From NCBI GenBank assembly GCA_900472625.1, contig UCIT01000017.1, positions 186,001-250,000 on the forward strand: DNA of 64,000 nucleotides. The letters run 5' to 3'. The notes beneath the pieces were generated by a model. That model was given only the letters and a program-made list of their open reading frames with translations, was not told the origin of the DNA and made no database searches. Of this stretch, positions 9,157 to 18,335 are shown one piece after another. This stretch comes from Hyphomicrobiales bacterium (lineage in GTDB: Bacteria; Pseudomonadota; Alphaproteobacteria; Rhizobiales; Rhizobiaceae). Position numbers and translations under genes: made by a program. The first letter of the stretch is position 1; the number at the start of each line of letters is the position of its first letter.

Positions 9157-9191
9157 AAAAAACCGGCGGAGTTTAACCCGCCGGTTTTTTT
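9157..9191. terminator. Bidirectional Rho-independent terminator
   Basis: A perfect CCGGCGG (9163-9169) / CCGCCGG (9178-9184) stem with an 8-nt loop is flanked by six A residues on the left and seven T residues on the right. It sits between the convergent cyclic-nucleotide-binding protein gene and the MFS gene and can end transcription from both sides. Confidence 0.93.
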
Positions 9192-9206
9192 GTGTTCTGC
9201 TCAAGC

Positions 9207-10538
9207 TCAGTCGCGTTGCTCGAGTGCCCTGCTGAAGGCCAGAGCTGCCAGCGTACAGATCGCACCCGAAAGCAGGTAATAGCCAACGAACGTCAGACCA
9301 AAGCGGCTGGACAGGCTGAGCGCCACCAGCGGTGCAAAGCCTGCGCCGACAAGCCAGGCGAGATCCGAGGTGAATGCCGCGCCAGTATAGCGGTAGCCTC
9401 TGCCAAAACGCGACGAGATCGAGCCTGTGGCTTGGCCGAAGGAAAGGCCGAGAACACCGAAGCCGATGATCACGAAGGCATCGTGCCCATTGGATCCGGA
9501 CCCGAGCATGATTGGCCCGATGAAGCTGAAGATCGCAATCAGCACTGCACAAACGGCAAGTTGTCCACGCCGACCGATACGATCGGCCATCAAGCCCGAC
9601 GCGATGATTGTGCAAATCCCGACCATGGCGCCGACTGTCTGGACGAGCATGAAAGCACCAATAGGCTGGTCCCCATAAAGGCTCATCCAACCAAGTGGGA
9701 AGATGGTTACTAGGTGGAACATCGCGAAGCTCGCCAAAGGTACGAATGCACCGATCAAAATATCGCGGCCGTGAACACGCAAAACATCGCGAATTGGCGC
9801 CGCCTCGAGCTCATGCTGTTCCAGTGCGGTCCCGAACTCCGTCGTCATCACCAGGCGAAGACGGGCGAAGAGTGCAACGACGTTGATCGCGAACGCGACG
9901 AAGAACGGATAGCGCCAGCCCCAGCTGATGAAATCCTCGGACGACAGGTTTGCAACGAAATAACCGAACAGCAAGCTTGCCAGCGCGAACCCGATGGGCG
10001 CCCCAAGCTGCGGTATCATCGCGTACCAACCTCGGCGATTGCTTGGCGCGTTGAGCGCAAGCAGCGACGCCAAGCCGTCCCAAGCTCCACCAAGAGCGAA
10101 GCCCTGTCCCAACCGGAACAAAGCAAGCAATGCGATGGACCAGACGCCTATCTCGTTGTAGCCGGGCAAGAAAGCAATCGACGCGGTGGACCCACCAAGC
10201 AGGAACAGCGCGATCGTGAGCTTTGTACCGCGGCCGTAAAGCCGATCAATCGTCATGAAGACAACTGAGCCGACAGGCCGGGCCATGAACGCCAGCGAGA
10301 AGATCGCGAACGAATAGAGCGTGGCCGTCAGTCGATCCGGTGCAAACGGAAAGACCAACTGCGGAAATACCAGAACAGACGCAAGTCCGTAGACAAAGAA
10401 ATCGAAAAATTCAGACGTGCGCCCAATGACGACGCCGATGGCGATACTGCCGGGCGAGACCGGCTTATCAGCATGAATTTGCCTCGCGTCACGCTCCATA
10501 GACGTGGACGAAGGACCATAGTTGGACACATTAGCCAT
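9207..10538 (-). CDS. MFS transporter, metabolite:H+ symporter type
   Basis: A 443-aa, 12-helix major facilitator protein. The opening SPGSIAIGVVIGRTSEFFDFFVYG and the loop 2-3 segment with ARPVGS plus DRLYGRG match the metabolite:H+ symporter (ShiA/ProP/KgtP-like) subfamily. A second MFS signature, GLMADRIGRRGQ, lies in the 8-9 loop. GAGGGAGG lies about 11 bases ahead of the chosen ATG. It is monocistronic, divergent from cyoA and convergent with the preceding operon. The substrate is probably a small organic acid or zwitterion, but it cannot be assigned. Confidence 0.88.
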   Translation of the reverse strand: MANVSNYGPSSTSMERDARQIHADKPVSPGSIAIGVVIGRTSEFFDFFVYGLASVLVFPQLVFPFAPDRLTATLYSFAIFSLAFMARPVGSVVFMTIDRLYGRGTKLTIALFLLGGSTASIAFLPGYNEIGVWSIALLALFRLGQGFALGGAWDGLASLLALNAPSNRRGWYAMIPQLGAPIGFALASLLFGYFVANLSSEDFISWGWRYPFFVAFAINVVALFARLRLVMTTEFGTALEQHELEAAPIRDVLRVHGRDILIGAFVPLASFAMFHLVTIFPLGWMSLYGDQPIGAFMLVQTVGAMVGICTIIASGLMADRIGRRGQLAVCAVLIAIFSFIGPIMLGSGSNGHDAFVIIGFGVLGLSFGQATGSISSRFGRGYRYTGAAFTSDLAWLVGAGFAPLVALSLSSRFGLTFVGYYLLSGAICTLAALAFSRALEQRD

Positions 10539-10893
10539 ATTTCAAAACGCCTCCCTCGTTGAGGCGCCTGCGGCAAAGCGCCTCACAGAGATTTTGAACG
10601 AACCGTCACGCTTATCAAGACCACAAGCCTCAAATAGTTCATTTCAAATCCGAAAATTAGAAATATTTCAAAAAATAGCCCTGAATCGCATTAAATGACC
10701 GCAGCGAAGGTGGTCGTTTGACACATCAAGGCTATATGAGTTGCTCGAAAGCTGCGACAACAAGAAAAAGCCTTTATCGCCGCTTCGAGATTTTGACATC
10801 GTGCTCCGGGCGTCGTATCCCGCAATGCCGCAATTCTGCTGCGCTGCGACCAAACACCTCATGTTTCTGCCGGTTACCGTGCTTTAGTCGCAG
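10539..10893. promoter_or_regulatory. Divergent MFS / cyo regulatory region
   Basis: This 355-bp AT-rich gap contains no convincing gene. Towards cyoA it holds TTGACA (10793-10798), a 17-bp spacer and TATCCC (10816-10821), a plausible sigma-70 promoter ending about 70 bp before the start codon. A second TTGACA near 10728 lacks a matching -10 element. Next to the MFS start, CGCCTC/GAGGCG (10548-10566) can form a small hairpin over the ribosome-binding region. Confidence 0.5.
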
Positions 10894-12066
10894 ATGGGAC
10901 GAAACAACAAGAGCAATAAAGACGTGCAAAAGCTGTCAAAGTTTTCCCGCCATCTCGTCATTCTGCCGCTATTTTTAATGCTCGCAGGATGCAACCTGGT
11001 GGTCATGTCGCCCTCAGGCGATATCGCCGTTCAACAGCGCGACCTTATTATCGTGTCGGTCTTGCTGATGCTGTTGATCATCATCCCCGTGATTTGTCTG
11101 ACGCTGTTTTTCGCTTGGCGATATCGCCAGTCGAATACAGCGGCAACCTACGATCCGGAATGGCATCATTCCACGCGTCTCGAAGTGGTCATCTGGTCCG
11201 CTCCGCTCGCGATCATCATCGTGCTGGGTGCAATCACCTGGATCACCACGCACAAGCTCGACCCGTATCGCCCGCTTGACCGCATCGATGCGGAGCGTAC
11301 CATTCCCGCCGACGTCAAGCCTCTGACGGTTCAGGTGGTGGCGCTCGACTGGAAGTGGCTGTTCTTCTATCCGGAACTCGGCATTGCAACGGTCAACGAG
11401 CTCGCGGCACCGGTCGATGTTCCCATCAATTTCGAGATCACAGCTTCGTCGGTGATGAACTCGTTCTATGTCCCCGCACTTGCCGGCCAGATCTACGCGA
11501 TGCCCGGTATGCAGACCAAGCTTCACGCCGTTATCAACAAGGAAGGCGTCTTCGACGGCTTCTCGGCGAACTACAGCGGCGCAGGCTTCTCCCACATGCG
11601 CTTCAAGTTCCACGGCCTGAACCAGCAGGGTTTCGATAGCTGGGTGACTCAGGTAAAGAACCAGGGTACCGCGCTTAACCGCGACGCCTATCTCAAGCTT
11701 GAGCGTCCGAGCGAGCGCGAACCGGTTCGCTACTTCGCCACCGCCGACAAGGATCTCTTCAACGCGATCCTGAACATGTGCGCCAGCCCCGGCAAGATGT
11801 GCATGAACGAAATGATGCACATCGACATGATGGGCGGCGCAGGCAAGGAAAGCCACGAGAACCATGACAAGCTGAAATTCGAAGGTGAGCCGATTGACGG
11901 CATTCACCTCCCGGAACCAGCTGCAGCAGGCGATGCACCGGCCCACGGCGCCGACCACAGCATGGACAACATGCCCGGCATGGAAACCACGCCCGGAATG
12001 ACCATGCAGCATGATGGCCACACCATGCCGTCGTCCGACACAAGCACGCCTGCAGCGACCAAATAA
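10894..12066 (+). CDS. cyoA: Cytochrome o ubiquinol oxidase subunit II
   Basis: A 390-aa lipoprotein with signal peptide and lipobox LAGC (Cys33), followed by two transmembrane helices (about 46-70 and 95-115) and a periplasmic cupredoxin domain. The CuA ligands of cytochrome c oxidases are absent, as expected for a quinol oxidase. The family motif WKWLFFYPELGIATVNELAAPVDVP is present at about residues 153-177. The C-terminal tail (about 345-390) is rich in Met and His (SMDNMPGMETTPGMTM, QHDGHTM) beyond the E. coli-like core, suggesting copper binding. It is the first gene of cyoABCD-surf1. Confidence 0.97.
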   Translation: MGRNNKSNKDVQKLSKFSRHLVILPLFLMLAGCNLVVMSPSGDIAVQQRDLIIVSVLLMLLIIIPVICLTLFFAWRYRQSNTAATYDPEWHHSTRLEVVIWSAPLAIIIVLGAITWITTHKLDPYRPLDRIDAERTIPADVKPLTVQVVALDWKWLFFYPELGIATVNELAAPVDVPINFEITASSVMNSFYVPALAGQIYAMPGMQTKLHAVINKEGVFDGFSANYSGAGFSHMRFKFHGLNQQGFDSWVTQVKNQGTALNRDAYLKLERPSEREPVRYFATADKDLFNAILNMCASPGKMCMNEMMHIDMMGGAGKESHENHDKLKFEGEPIDGIHLPEPAAAGDAPAHGADHSMDNMPGMETTPGMTMQHDGHTMPSSDTSTPAATK

Positions 12067-12115
12067 TTCAACCTGGCGCTTTGCGTCTAAAAGACATCAA
12101 TGAACGGGTTAATCC

Positions 12116-14119
12116 ATGTTTTCCAATCCTGACCTTCTGAAGTTGATCTTCGGCCGGTTGACGATCGAGACCATCCCCTACCACGAGCCGATTCTCGTCG
12201 CGACATTTGCCGCGGTCGTCGTCGGCGGGATCGCCGTTCTCGGTCTCATCACCTACTTCAAACTCTGGACCTATCTCTGGACAGAGTGGTTCACCAGCGT
12301 CGACCACAAGAAGATCGGCATCATGTATGTCATTCTTGCGTTGGTCATGCTTCTACGCGGCTTTGCCGACGCATTGATGATGCGTACCCAGCAGGCGATG
12401 GCCTTCAACGGCAATCCCGGCATTTTCCCGCCGCACCATTACGACCAGGTCTTTACGGCCCACGGCGTCATCATGATCTTCTTCATGGCCATGCCGTTCG
12501 TGACCGGCCTGATGAACCTCGTGGTTCCGTTGCAGATCGGCGCGCGAGACGTGTCGTTCCCCTTCCTGAACAACTTCTCGTTCTGGATGACGACCGCAGG
12601 TGCGATCCTGATCATGATGTCGCTCTTCGTCGGCGAGTTCGCACGTACCGGCTGGCTGGCCTATCCGCCGCTCTCGGGCGTCGAGTATAGCCCGGGCGTT
12701 GGCGTCGATTATTACATCTGGGGGCTGCAGGTCGCCGGTATCGGAACGACGCTGTCGGGTATCAACCTGATCGCGACGATCGTGAAGATGCGCGCACCCG
12801 GCATGACCATGATGAAGATGCCTGTCTTCACCTGGACCTCGCTCTGCACCAACGTGCTGATCGTCGCCTCGTTCCCGATCCTGACCGCAACGCTCGCGCT
12901 GCTGTCGCTCGACCGTTACGCCGGCACGAACTTCTTCACCAACGACCTTGGTGGCAATCCGATGATGTATGTGAACCTCATCTGGATCTGGGGTCACCCG
13001 GAAGTTTACATCCTTGTGCTGCCTGCCTTCGGCATCTTCTCCGAAGTCGTCGCAACGTTCTCCGGCAAGCGCCTGTTTGGTTATGCCTCGATGGTTTACG
13101 CCACCGTCGTCATCACCATCCTGTCTTACCTCGTCTGGCTGCACCACTTCTTCACCATGGGTTCGGGCGCAAGCGTCAACTCGTTCTTCGGCATCACCAC
13201 GATGATTATCTCCATCCCGACAGGGGCGAAGATATTCAACTGGCTGTTCACGATGTATCGCGGCCGTATCCGCTACGAAGTGCCGATGCTCTGGACCCTT
13301 GGCTTCATGGTCACCTTCGTTATCGGTGGCATGACCGGCGTGATGCTCGCTATTCCGCCAGCCGACTTCGTGCTCCACAACTCGCTGTTCCTGATCGCCC
13401 ACTTCCACAACGTCATCATCGGCGGCGTGGTGTTCGGCCTCATGGCAGGCGTGACCTACTGGTTTCCGAAGGCCTTTGGCTACAAGCTGGATCCATTCTG
13501 GGGCAAGATGTCCTTCTGGTTCTGGCTGATCGGCTTCTACCTCGCCTTCATGCCGCTCTACGTTCTCGGCCTGATGGGCGTGACCCGCCGCATGTCGCAG
13601 TTCGAAGATCCGTCGCTGCAGATCTGGTTCATCATCGCTGCCTTCGGTGCGTTCCTCATCGCACTCGGCATCGGCTCGTTCCTGATCCAGCTCGTCGTCA
13701 GCTACCTCAAGCGCGAAGAGCTTTGGGACCACACGGGCGATCCGTGGAATGCCCGTACGCTCGAATGGTCGACTTCGTCGCCGCCGCCGGCCTATAACTT
13801 CGCCATGACTCCGATCGTGTACGACCATGACTCCTGGTACGACATGAAGGGCCGTGGCCACGTTCGTCCGGTGGACGGTTTCAAGCCGATCCACATGCCG
13901 AAGAACACCGGCACCGGTGTCATCCTCGGTCTCCTGAGCGTGATCTTCGGCTTTGCGATGATCTGGTACATCTGGTGGCTCGTCGTGGTCTCCGCGGTTG
14001 CCATGCTCGTTGTCACGATCGGCCACACGTTCAACTACAAGCGTGACTTCTACATCCCTGTGGAAGAAGTCGTGGAAACTGAAGACAAGCGCACCAAGCT
14101 GCTTGCCGGGCAGGTGTGA
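12116..14119 (+). CDS. cyoB: Cytochrome o ubiquinol oxidase subunit I
   Basis: A 667-aa haem-copper oxidase subunit with about 15 helices, full length. All metal ligands are visible. His116 (AHGVIMIFF) and His431 bind low-spin haem b. His294 in WGHPEVYI with cross-linked Tyr298, plus His343 and His344 (LVWLHHFF), bind CuB. His429 in IAHFHN binds haem o3. The numbering is offset by +10 from the E. coli enzyme. It oxidises ubiquinol, reduces O2 to water and pumps protons. It lies 49 bp after cyoA and 4 bp before cyoC. No cyoE haem O synthase is in the window. Confidence 0.98.
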   Translation: MFSNPDLLKLIFGRLTIETIPYHEPILVATFAAVVVGGIAVLGLITYFKLWTYLWTEWFTSVDHKKIGIMYVILALVMLLRGFADALMMRTQQAMAFNGNPGIFPPHHYDQVFTAHGVIMIFFMAMPFVTGLMNLVVPLQIGARDVSFPFLNNFSFWMTTAGAILIMMSLFVGEFARTGWLAYPPLSGVEYSPGVGVDYYIWGLQVAGIGTTLSGINLIATIVKMRAPGMTMMKMPVFTWTSLCTNVLIVASFPILTATLALLSLDRYAGTNFFTNDLGGNPMMYVNLIWIWGHPEVYILVLPAFGIFSEVVATFSGKRLFGYASMVYATVVITILSYLVWLHHFFTMGSGASVNSFFGITTMIISIPTGAKIFNWLFTMYRGRIRYEVPMLWTLGFMVTFVIGGMTGVMLAIPPADFVLHNSLFLIAHFHNVIIGGVVFGLMAGVTYWFPKAFGYKLDPFWGKMSFWFWLIGFYLAFMPLYVLGLMGVTRRMSQFEDPSLQIWFIIAAFGAFLIALGIGSFLIQLVVSYLKREELWDHTGDPWNARTLEWSTSSPPPAYNFAMTPIVYDHDSWYDMKGRGHVRPVDGFKPIHMPKNTGTGVILGLLSVIFGFAMIWYIWWLVVVSAVAMLVVTIGHTFNYKRDFYIPVEEVVETEDKRTKLLAGQV

Positions 14120-14123
14120 GACA

Positions 14124-14744
14124 ATGAGCAAGACTGCAATCGAAACGGCCGAAAAGCCTGAATTCTACCTGACGGAAGAGCATCACCCGGAAAACAGCAC
14201 AATGCTGGGTTTCTGGCTCTACCTGATGAGTGACTGCCTGATCTTCGCGATCCTCTTCGCCACCTACGCCGTTCTCGGCCGCAACTATGCGGCCGGCCCA
14301 TCGCCGGCAGATCTGTTCGATCTGCCGCTGGTGGCGATCAACACCTCCATGTTGCTGCTCTCCTCCATCACCTATGGCTTTGCCATGCTGCAGATGGAGC
14401 GGGCAAAGAAAGCCGAAACGCTGTTCTGGCTTGGGGTCACCGGCCTGTTCGGCGCCGTCTTCATCGCGCTCGAGCTCTATGAGTTCGTGCATCTGATCCA
14501 TGAAGGCGCCGGCCCGAGCCGCAGCGCGTTCCTGTCGGCGTTCTTCACGCTCGTCGGCACGCACGGTCTGCACGTCACCTTCGGCATCATCTGGCTCATC
14601 ACGCTGATGACGCAGGTCTCGATGCACGGCCTCATTCCGGAGAACAAGCGCCGCCTGATGTGCCTGTCCATGTTCTGGCACTTCCTTGACGTCGTCTGGA
14701 TCGGCGTCTTCTCCATCGTCTATCTTATGGGAGTACTCGGATGA
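14124..14744 (+). CDS. cyoC: Cytochrome o ubiquinol oxidase subunit III
   Basis: A 206-aa subunit III with five predicted helices. FWLYLMSDCLIFAILFATYAVL at about 30-51 and the GTHGLHVTFGIIWL stretch are typical of CyoC. The start ATG 14124 follows the cyoB stop by 4 bp. Reading further upstream would place the N-terminus inside cyoB with untypical sequence. The stop overlaps the cyoD start (ATGA). The subunit stabilises subunit I and the proton-uptake pathway. Confidence 0.96.
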   Translation: MSKTAIETAEKPEFYLTEEHHPENSTMLGFWLYLMSDCLIFAILFATYAVLGRNYAAGPSPADLFDLPLVAINTSMLLLSSITYGFAMLQMERAKKAETLFWLGVTGLFGAVFIALELYEFVHLIHEGAGPSRSAFLSAFFTLVGTHGLHVTFGIIWLITLMTQVSMHGLIPENKRRLMCLSMFWHFLDVVWIGVFSIVYLMGVLG

Positions 14745-15142
14745 GTTCGCACGCACCCGCACATGAGGATGCTCACGAAGCCCATCATGGTCACAGTCAC
14801 GGCCATGAGGCAGCTCACGGCTCCTTCAAAAGCTACATGATCGGCTTTGTCCTGTCGGTCATCCTGACAGCCATTCCATTCTGGCTTGTCATGGGCGACG
14901 TCTTCGACAGCAAGGCCGTCACCGCCGCCTGGATCATGGGTCTCGGCGCAGTGCAGATCGTGGTTCACATGATCTTCTTCCTGCACATGAACCCGCGCTC
15001 GGAAGGCGGCTGGACGATGATGGCGCTGATCTTCACGATCCTTCTCGTGGTGATCGCCCTTTCAGGTTCGCTCTGGGTCATGCATCATCTGAATACCAAC
15101 ATGATGCCGATGAACCCGGAAATGATGAAGAACATGCCTTAA
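14741..15142 (+). CDS. cyoD: Cytochrome o ubiquinol oxidase subunit IV with His-rich N-terminus
   Basis: A 133-aa small subunit with three helices, including the conserved VQIVVHMIFFLHMN segment. The first 26 residues contain nine histidines (HEAHHGHSHGHEAAH), longer and more His-rich than in E. coli CyoD (109 aa). This may be a metal-binding extension facing the cytoplasm. It is coupled to cyoC by ATGA. It helps assemble the CuB centre in known homologues, so a copper-handling role for the extension is plausible but inferred. Confidence 0.95.
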   Translation: MSSHAPAHEDAHEAHHGHSHGHEAAHGSFKSYMIGFVLSVILTAIPFWLVMGDVFDSKAVTAAWIMGLGAVQIVVHMIFFLHMNPRSEGGWTMMALIFTILLVVIALSGSLWVMHHLNTNMMPMNPEMMKNMP

Positions 15143-15154
15143 CCGGCACAACGG

Positions 15155-15178
15155 ACGGGCGGCGGAAACGCCGCCCGT
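15155..15178 (+). terminator. Hairpin between cyoD and surf1
   Basis: A perfect 10-bp stem, ACGGGCGGCG / CGCCGCCCGT, closed by a GAAA tetraloop, lies 12 bp after the cyoD stop. It is followed by TATGGTTTTGTATTTT, a broken U tract. It could be a partial terminator or an mRNA-stabilising element that lowers surf1 expression relative to cyoABCD. Confidence 0.6.
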
Positions 15179-15192
15179 TATGGTTTTGTATT

Positions 15193-15948
15193 TTGAGCAC
15201 GCCCATTTCTGACAAAGCACCACGCCGACGCTCCACAACCGCGCTGGTTATTTTCTGTGGTTTTATCGTTGTGATGATCGGCCTGGTGCTGTCACTCGGC
15301 ATCTGGCAGGTCGAACGCCTTTCCTGGAAGCGCGACCTGATCGCTCGCGTCGATCAACGCGTTCACGCCGACCCCGTTTCCGCGCCGGCTCGCGCCGAGT
15401 GGCGCAGCATCAACCGTGCCGACGACGAGTATCGTCGTGTCACGGTCGAGGGGACGCTGCAGAACGACAAGGAAAGCTTCGTCTACGCGTCCACCGAGAT
15501 TGGCCCCGGCTACTGGGTGCTGACGCCGCTGACGCTGACGGACGGTACGTCGGTGATGATCAATCGAGGCCTCGTGCCATCCGAGAAGCGGGATCCAAAG
15601 ACCCGGTCCGAAGCACAGACTTCCGGCCCGGTTACACTCACCGGCCTGCTACGCCTTGACGAACCCGGCGGCACATTCATTCGCTCCAACGTTCCGGAAG
15701 AAGACCGCTGGTACTCGCGCGACGTCACGGCGATGGCCAACAAGCACGGTATTTCGGATGTTGCTCCATACTTCATCGATGCGGATGCGACACCGAACCC
15801 CGGCGGCTGGCCAAAGGGCGGCCTGACGCAGGTTAAGTTTCCCAACAGCCACCTATCTTACGCAATCACCTGGTTCGTTCTCGCGGCCATGATGACCGGT
15901 CTTCTGGTCTATGTCCTGCGCAGCGAACTTCGCAAGCGTCACGACTGA
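15193..15948 (+). CDS. SURF1-family cytochrome oxidase assembly protein
   Basis: A 251-aa protein with two transmembrane helices (about 17-38 and near 225-243) flanking a periplasmic domain, the standard SURF1 architecture. Visible family features are the GIWQVERLSWKRDLI N-terminal motif, PGYWVLTPL, MINRGLVPSE and the C-terminal LSYAITWFVLA. The start appears to be TTG 15193, since no ATG or GTG precedes the first helix in frame. No good ribosome-binding site is seen, so low translation is likely. In known systems SURF1 proteins help insert haem in oxidase subunit I, and operon position with cyoABCD supports a role for bo3 oxidase. Confidence 0.92.
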   Translation: MSTPISDKAPRRRSTTALVIFCGFIVVMIGLVLSLGIWQVERLSWKRDLIARVDQRVHADPVSAPARAEWRSINRADDEYRRVTVEGTLQNDKESFVYASTEIGPGYWVLTPLTLTDGTSVMINRGLVPSEKRDPKTRSEAQTSGPVTLTGLLRLDEPGGTFIRSNVPEEDRWYSRDVTAMANKHGISDVAPYFIDADATPNPGGWPKGGLTQVKFPNSHLSYAITWFVLAAMMTGLLVYVLRSELRKRHD

Positions 15949-16338
15949 CATTCAACCGGGGGGCAAGGCCCGCAGGTTTCGGATCACACGGCGGCCAGAA
16001 CGCTTCCTGGTTTGCCCTTGTGAAGCCGCCAAATCAGACTTCCGCTCCGACATGGGTACGCCCGGCGTTCATGTCTCACATTAGCCTTCAACAAGCCAAC
16101 GCCGCAGTGCCGTGAAACGATGAGCGCTTCCGCACGGCCTCACCGTGCCGTGCTTAACGCACGCGTCTTACGGATCTTCGGAGACGCTTTGCGTCCGCAA
16201 ACGCAATGTGACGAGGACATGACGACATTGTAAGGCCGGTGGAAACGGCTGTTACCTCAGTGACACGCAACATCGCTAAAGAGGCCGCTACAGATTATCC
16301 GGCCCGTCATGACGGACCGCCGATCGGAGCGTGCGCAC
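15949..16338. promoter_or_regulatory. Intergenic region upstream of the phosphodiesterase-ABC operon, with a Pho-box-like site
   Basis: These 390 bp contain no gene I can support. GCACGG/CCGTGC (16132-16148) forms a short hairpin. At 16249-16266, CTGTTACCTCAGTGACAC resembles the 7-4-7 Pho box of alphaproteobacteria (CTGTCAC-like repeats), matching about 11 of 14 positions by eye. It lies roughly 90 bp ahead of the phosphodiesterase start. If real, it would put the operon under PhoB control, which suits a phosphodiester-scavenging role. Confidence 0.35.
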
Positions 16339-17175
16339 ATGAAAATCATCCATATCACCGACACTCACCTGAGCCCCAGCAAGCCGCACTTCAACGGCAA
16401 CTGGGCGCCGCTCGTCCGCTGGATCGCGGAAACGGGCGCAGACCTCGTCGTTCACACCGGCGACCTCAGCGTTGACGGTGCCGACAAGGATGAGGATCTC
16501 TCGTTCTGCATGGAGCTTATGCGGGAGGTTTCGATCCCGATGCTGATCGTTCCCGGCAACCACGATGTCGGCCATCTGCCGGGCTCCGCGCAGCCGGTCA
16601 ATCCCGAGAGACTCGCGCGCTGGCGCGCCATGGTTGGCCCCGACTACTGGGCGCAGGACATCGGCGACTGGCGGATCATCGGCCTCAACAGCCTGCTGAT
16701 GGGTTTCGAGGATGCCGAGGAACAGGCCCAGTTCGAATGGCTGGAAAAGACGCTCGCCGAACGCGGCACACGGCGCATCGCGATGTTCGCACACAAGCCG
16801 CTGTTCGTCGACGACGCCAACGAGGGCGATACCGGCTACTGGAGCCTCCGCCCAAGTCAGCGTCGCCACCTTTATGACCTGATCGAAGCCCACGACGTCG
16901 CCCTGTTTGGCAGCGGCCACCTGCACTGGAGCTGGAAAGGCGCATTCGGCAAGACCTCGCTGGTCTGGGCGCCGCCGACCGCTTTCATACTCGACAAGAT
17001 GGAGCGTGAAATGCCGGGCGAACGCCTCGTCGGTGCCGCTGTCCACGAACTTGGCGACGAGGTTAAGACAGAGCTCGTCGCCGTCCCGGGAATGACAGCC
17101 TATTTTCTCGATGACGTGGTCGAGGAAGTCTATCCGCAGGCTGCCCACAAGAAGCAGCCGGAGCAGGCCGAATGA
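16339..17175 (+). CDS. Class III cyclic-nucleotide/glycerophosphodiester-type metallophosphodiesterase
   Basis: A 278-aa calcineurin-fold phosphoesterase with the five metal motifs in order: D8-x-H10 (TDTHLS), GD42, GNH75D (74-76), AHKP and GHLH. This pattern fits CpdA/GpdQ-like enzymes that hydrolyse cAMP or glycerophosphodiesters using a dinuclear metal centre. ATG 16339 is preferred over ATG 16309 because GGAG lies nine bases ahead. The stop overlaps the following ABC ATPase (ATGA). No signal peptide is visible, so it acts in the cytoplasm, probably on a phosphodiester imported by the adjoining transporter. GpdQ-like activity is my preferred guess. Confidence 0.85.
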   Translation: MKIIHITDTHLSPSKPHFNGNWAPLVRWIAETGADLVVHTGDLSVDGADKDEDLSFCMELMREVSIPMLIVPGNHDVGHLPGSAQPVNPERLARWRAMVGPDYWAQDIGDWRIIGLNSLLMGFEDAEEQAQFEWLEKTLAERGTRRIAMFAHKPLFVDDANEGDTGYWSLRPSQRRHLYDLIEAHDVALFGSGHLHWSWKGAFGKTSLVWAPPTAFILDKMEREMPGERLVGAAVHELGDEVKTELVAVPGMTAYFLDDVVEEVYPQAAHKKQPEQAE

Positions 17176-18335
17176 GCGCTCTCTCCCTCCGCGGCATTAC
17201 GAAATCCTTCTCCGGCAACGCCATTCTCAAGGGCGTCAGCCTTGATGTCGAGCCAGGCGAGTTCATTGCGCTTGTTGGCCCCTCAGGCTGCGGGAAGAGC
17301 ACGCTCCTGCGTATCCTGGCCGGCCTGGACCACGCCGATGAGGGCGAGATCGTCATCGGTGGCGAGGACATGTCTGCCATCGCGGCCGCCGATCGCAACA
17401 TTGCCATGGTCTTCCAGTCCTACGCGCTCTACCCGCATCTGACGGCTGGCCAGAACATCGCCGTGCCGCTCGCGATGCGCCGCCTTTCCGGCACGCAGCG
17501 CCTGCCGTTCATCGGCTCCCTGGTCCCAGGCCAGCGCGCGACCCGTGCCGCCATTGCCCGCGATGTCGGCGAGATGGCAAAATCGCTGAGAATCGACCAT
17601 CTGCTCGACCGCAAACCCGGCCAGATGTCCGGCGGGCAGCGCCAGCGCGTGGCGCTCGCCCGCGCCATGGTGCGACAGCCGAGCGTGTTCCTGATGGACG
17701 AGCCGCTTTCAAACCTCGACGCCAACCTGCGCGTTCATGCACGCGGCGAGATCGTCGAACTGCACCGCCGCGCTGGTGTTCCGACCGTGTATGTCACGCA
17801 TGACCAAGCCGAAGCGTTGTCGATGGCCGACCGCGTCGCCGTGATGATCGGCGGCAATCTGCTGCAGCTCGCAAGCCCGCAGGTTATCTACGACGATCCG
17901 GCCCATATCGAGGTCGCCCGCTTCGTCGGCCAGCCGCGCATCAATGTCGCTCCGGCGCTCGCGGAAAACGGCATCGTCTCCTTTGGTGACGTTCGTCTCG
18001 GCCTCAAGGTTCCAGATGCCAGCCGCACCCCGGTCAGCCTCGCAATCCGTCCCGAATTCGTGCGTCTCGCCGACAAGGCGCAGAACGGCCTTGCCGCGCA
18101 TGTCGAGCGCATCGAATTCCTGGGCTCCGAGGTCACCCTCTATTGCAAGCTCGACGCCATCGGCGAGATCATGATCGCCAAGCTGACGCCCGCCGAGGCC
18201 GCAGGTGTTTCCGCCGGCATGCCGGTGAGTTTGTCGCTTTCATCGGATAAGGCCCTGATCTTCGCAGAAGATGGCCGCCGCATTCAGGCCGGCCCCGTCA
18301 GCATTGATGCAACGCTGGAGAAGGCGCATGGCTAA
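17172..18335 (+). CDS. ABC importer ATPase, MalK/UgpC type
   Basis: A 387-aa ATPase of the carbohydrate/glycerol-phosphate importer class. Walker A is GPSGCGKST, the Q-loop [10 protein letters not shown], the signature [14 protein letters not shown], Walker [13 protein letters not shown] and the switch VYVTHDQAEALSMADR. A C-terminal OB-type regulatory domain follows (about 240-387). An insertion after the Q-loop (around LSGTQRLPFIGSLVPGQRATR) is longer than in typical MalK. The protein energises the two permeases encoded immediately downstream and overlaps the phosphodiesterase upstream. Confidence 0.95.
   Translation: MSALSLRGITKSFSGNAILKGVSLDVEPGEFIALVGPSGCGKSTLLRILAGLDHADEGEIVIGGEDMSAIAAADRNIAMVFQSYALYPHLTAGQNIAVPLAMRRLSGTQRLPFIGSLVPGQRATRAAIARDVGEMAKSLRIDHLLDRKPGQMSGGQRQRVALARAMVRQPSVFLMDEPLSNLDANLRVHARGEIVELHRRAGVPTVYVTHDQAEALSMADRVAVMIGGNLLQLASPQVIYDDPAHIEVARFVGQPRINVAPALAENGIVSFGDVRLGLKVPDASRTPVSLAIRPEFVRLADKAQNGLAAHVERIEFLGSEVTLYCKLDAIGEIMIAKLTPAEAAGVSAGMPVSLSLSSDKALIFAEDGRRIQAGPVSIDATLEKAHG

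Noticed and set aside
10668-10862. 64-codon minus-strand frame in the MFS-cyo gap
   Set aside because: It has no ribosome-binding site and no recognisable segment, and it overlaps the candidate cyo promoter.
12353-14131. 592-codon open frame on the minus strand opposite cyoB
   Set aside because: Composition is dominated by Asp, His, Glu and Arg as expected from reversing GC-rich membrane-protein codons. cyoB on the other strand has every catalytic ligand, so this is a shadow.
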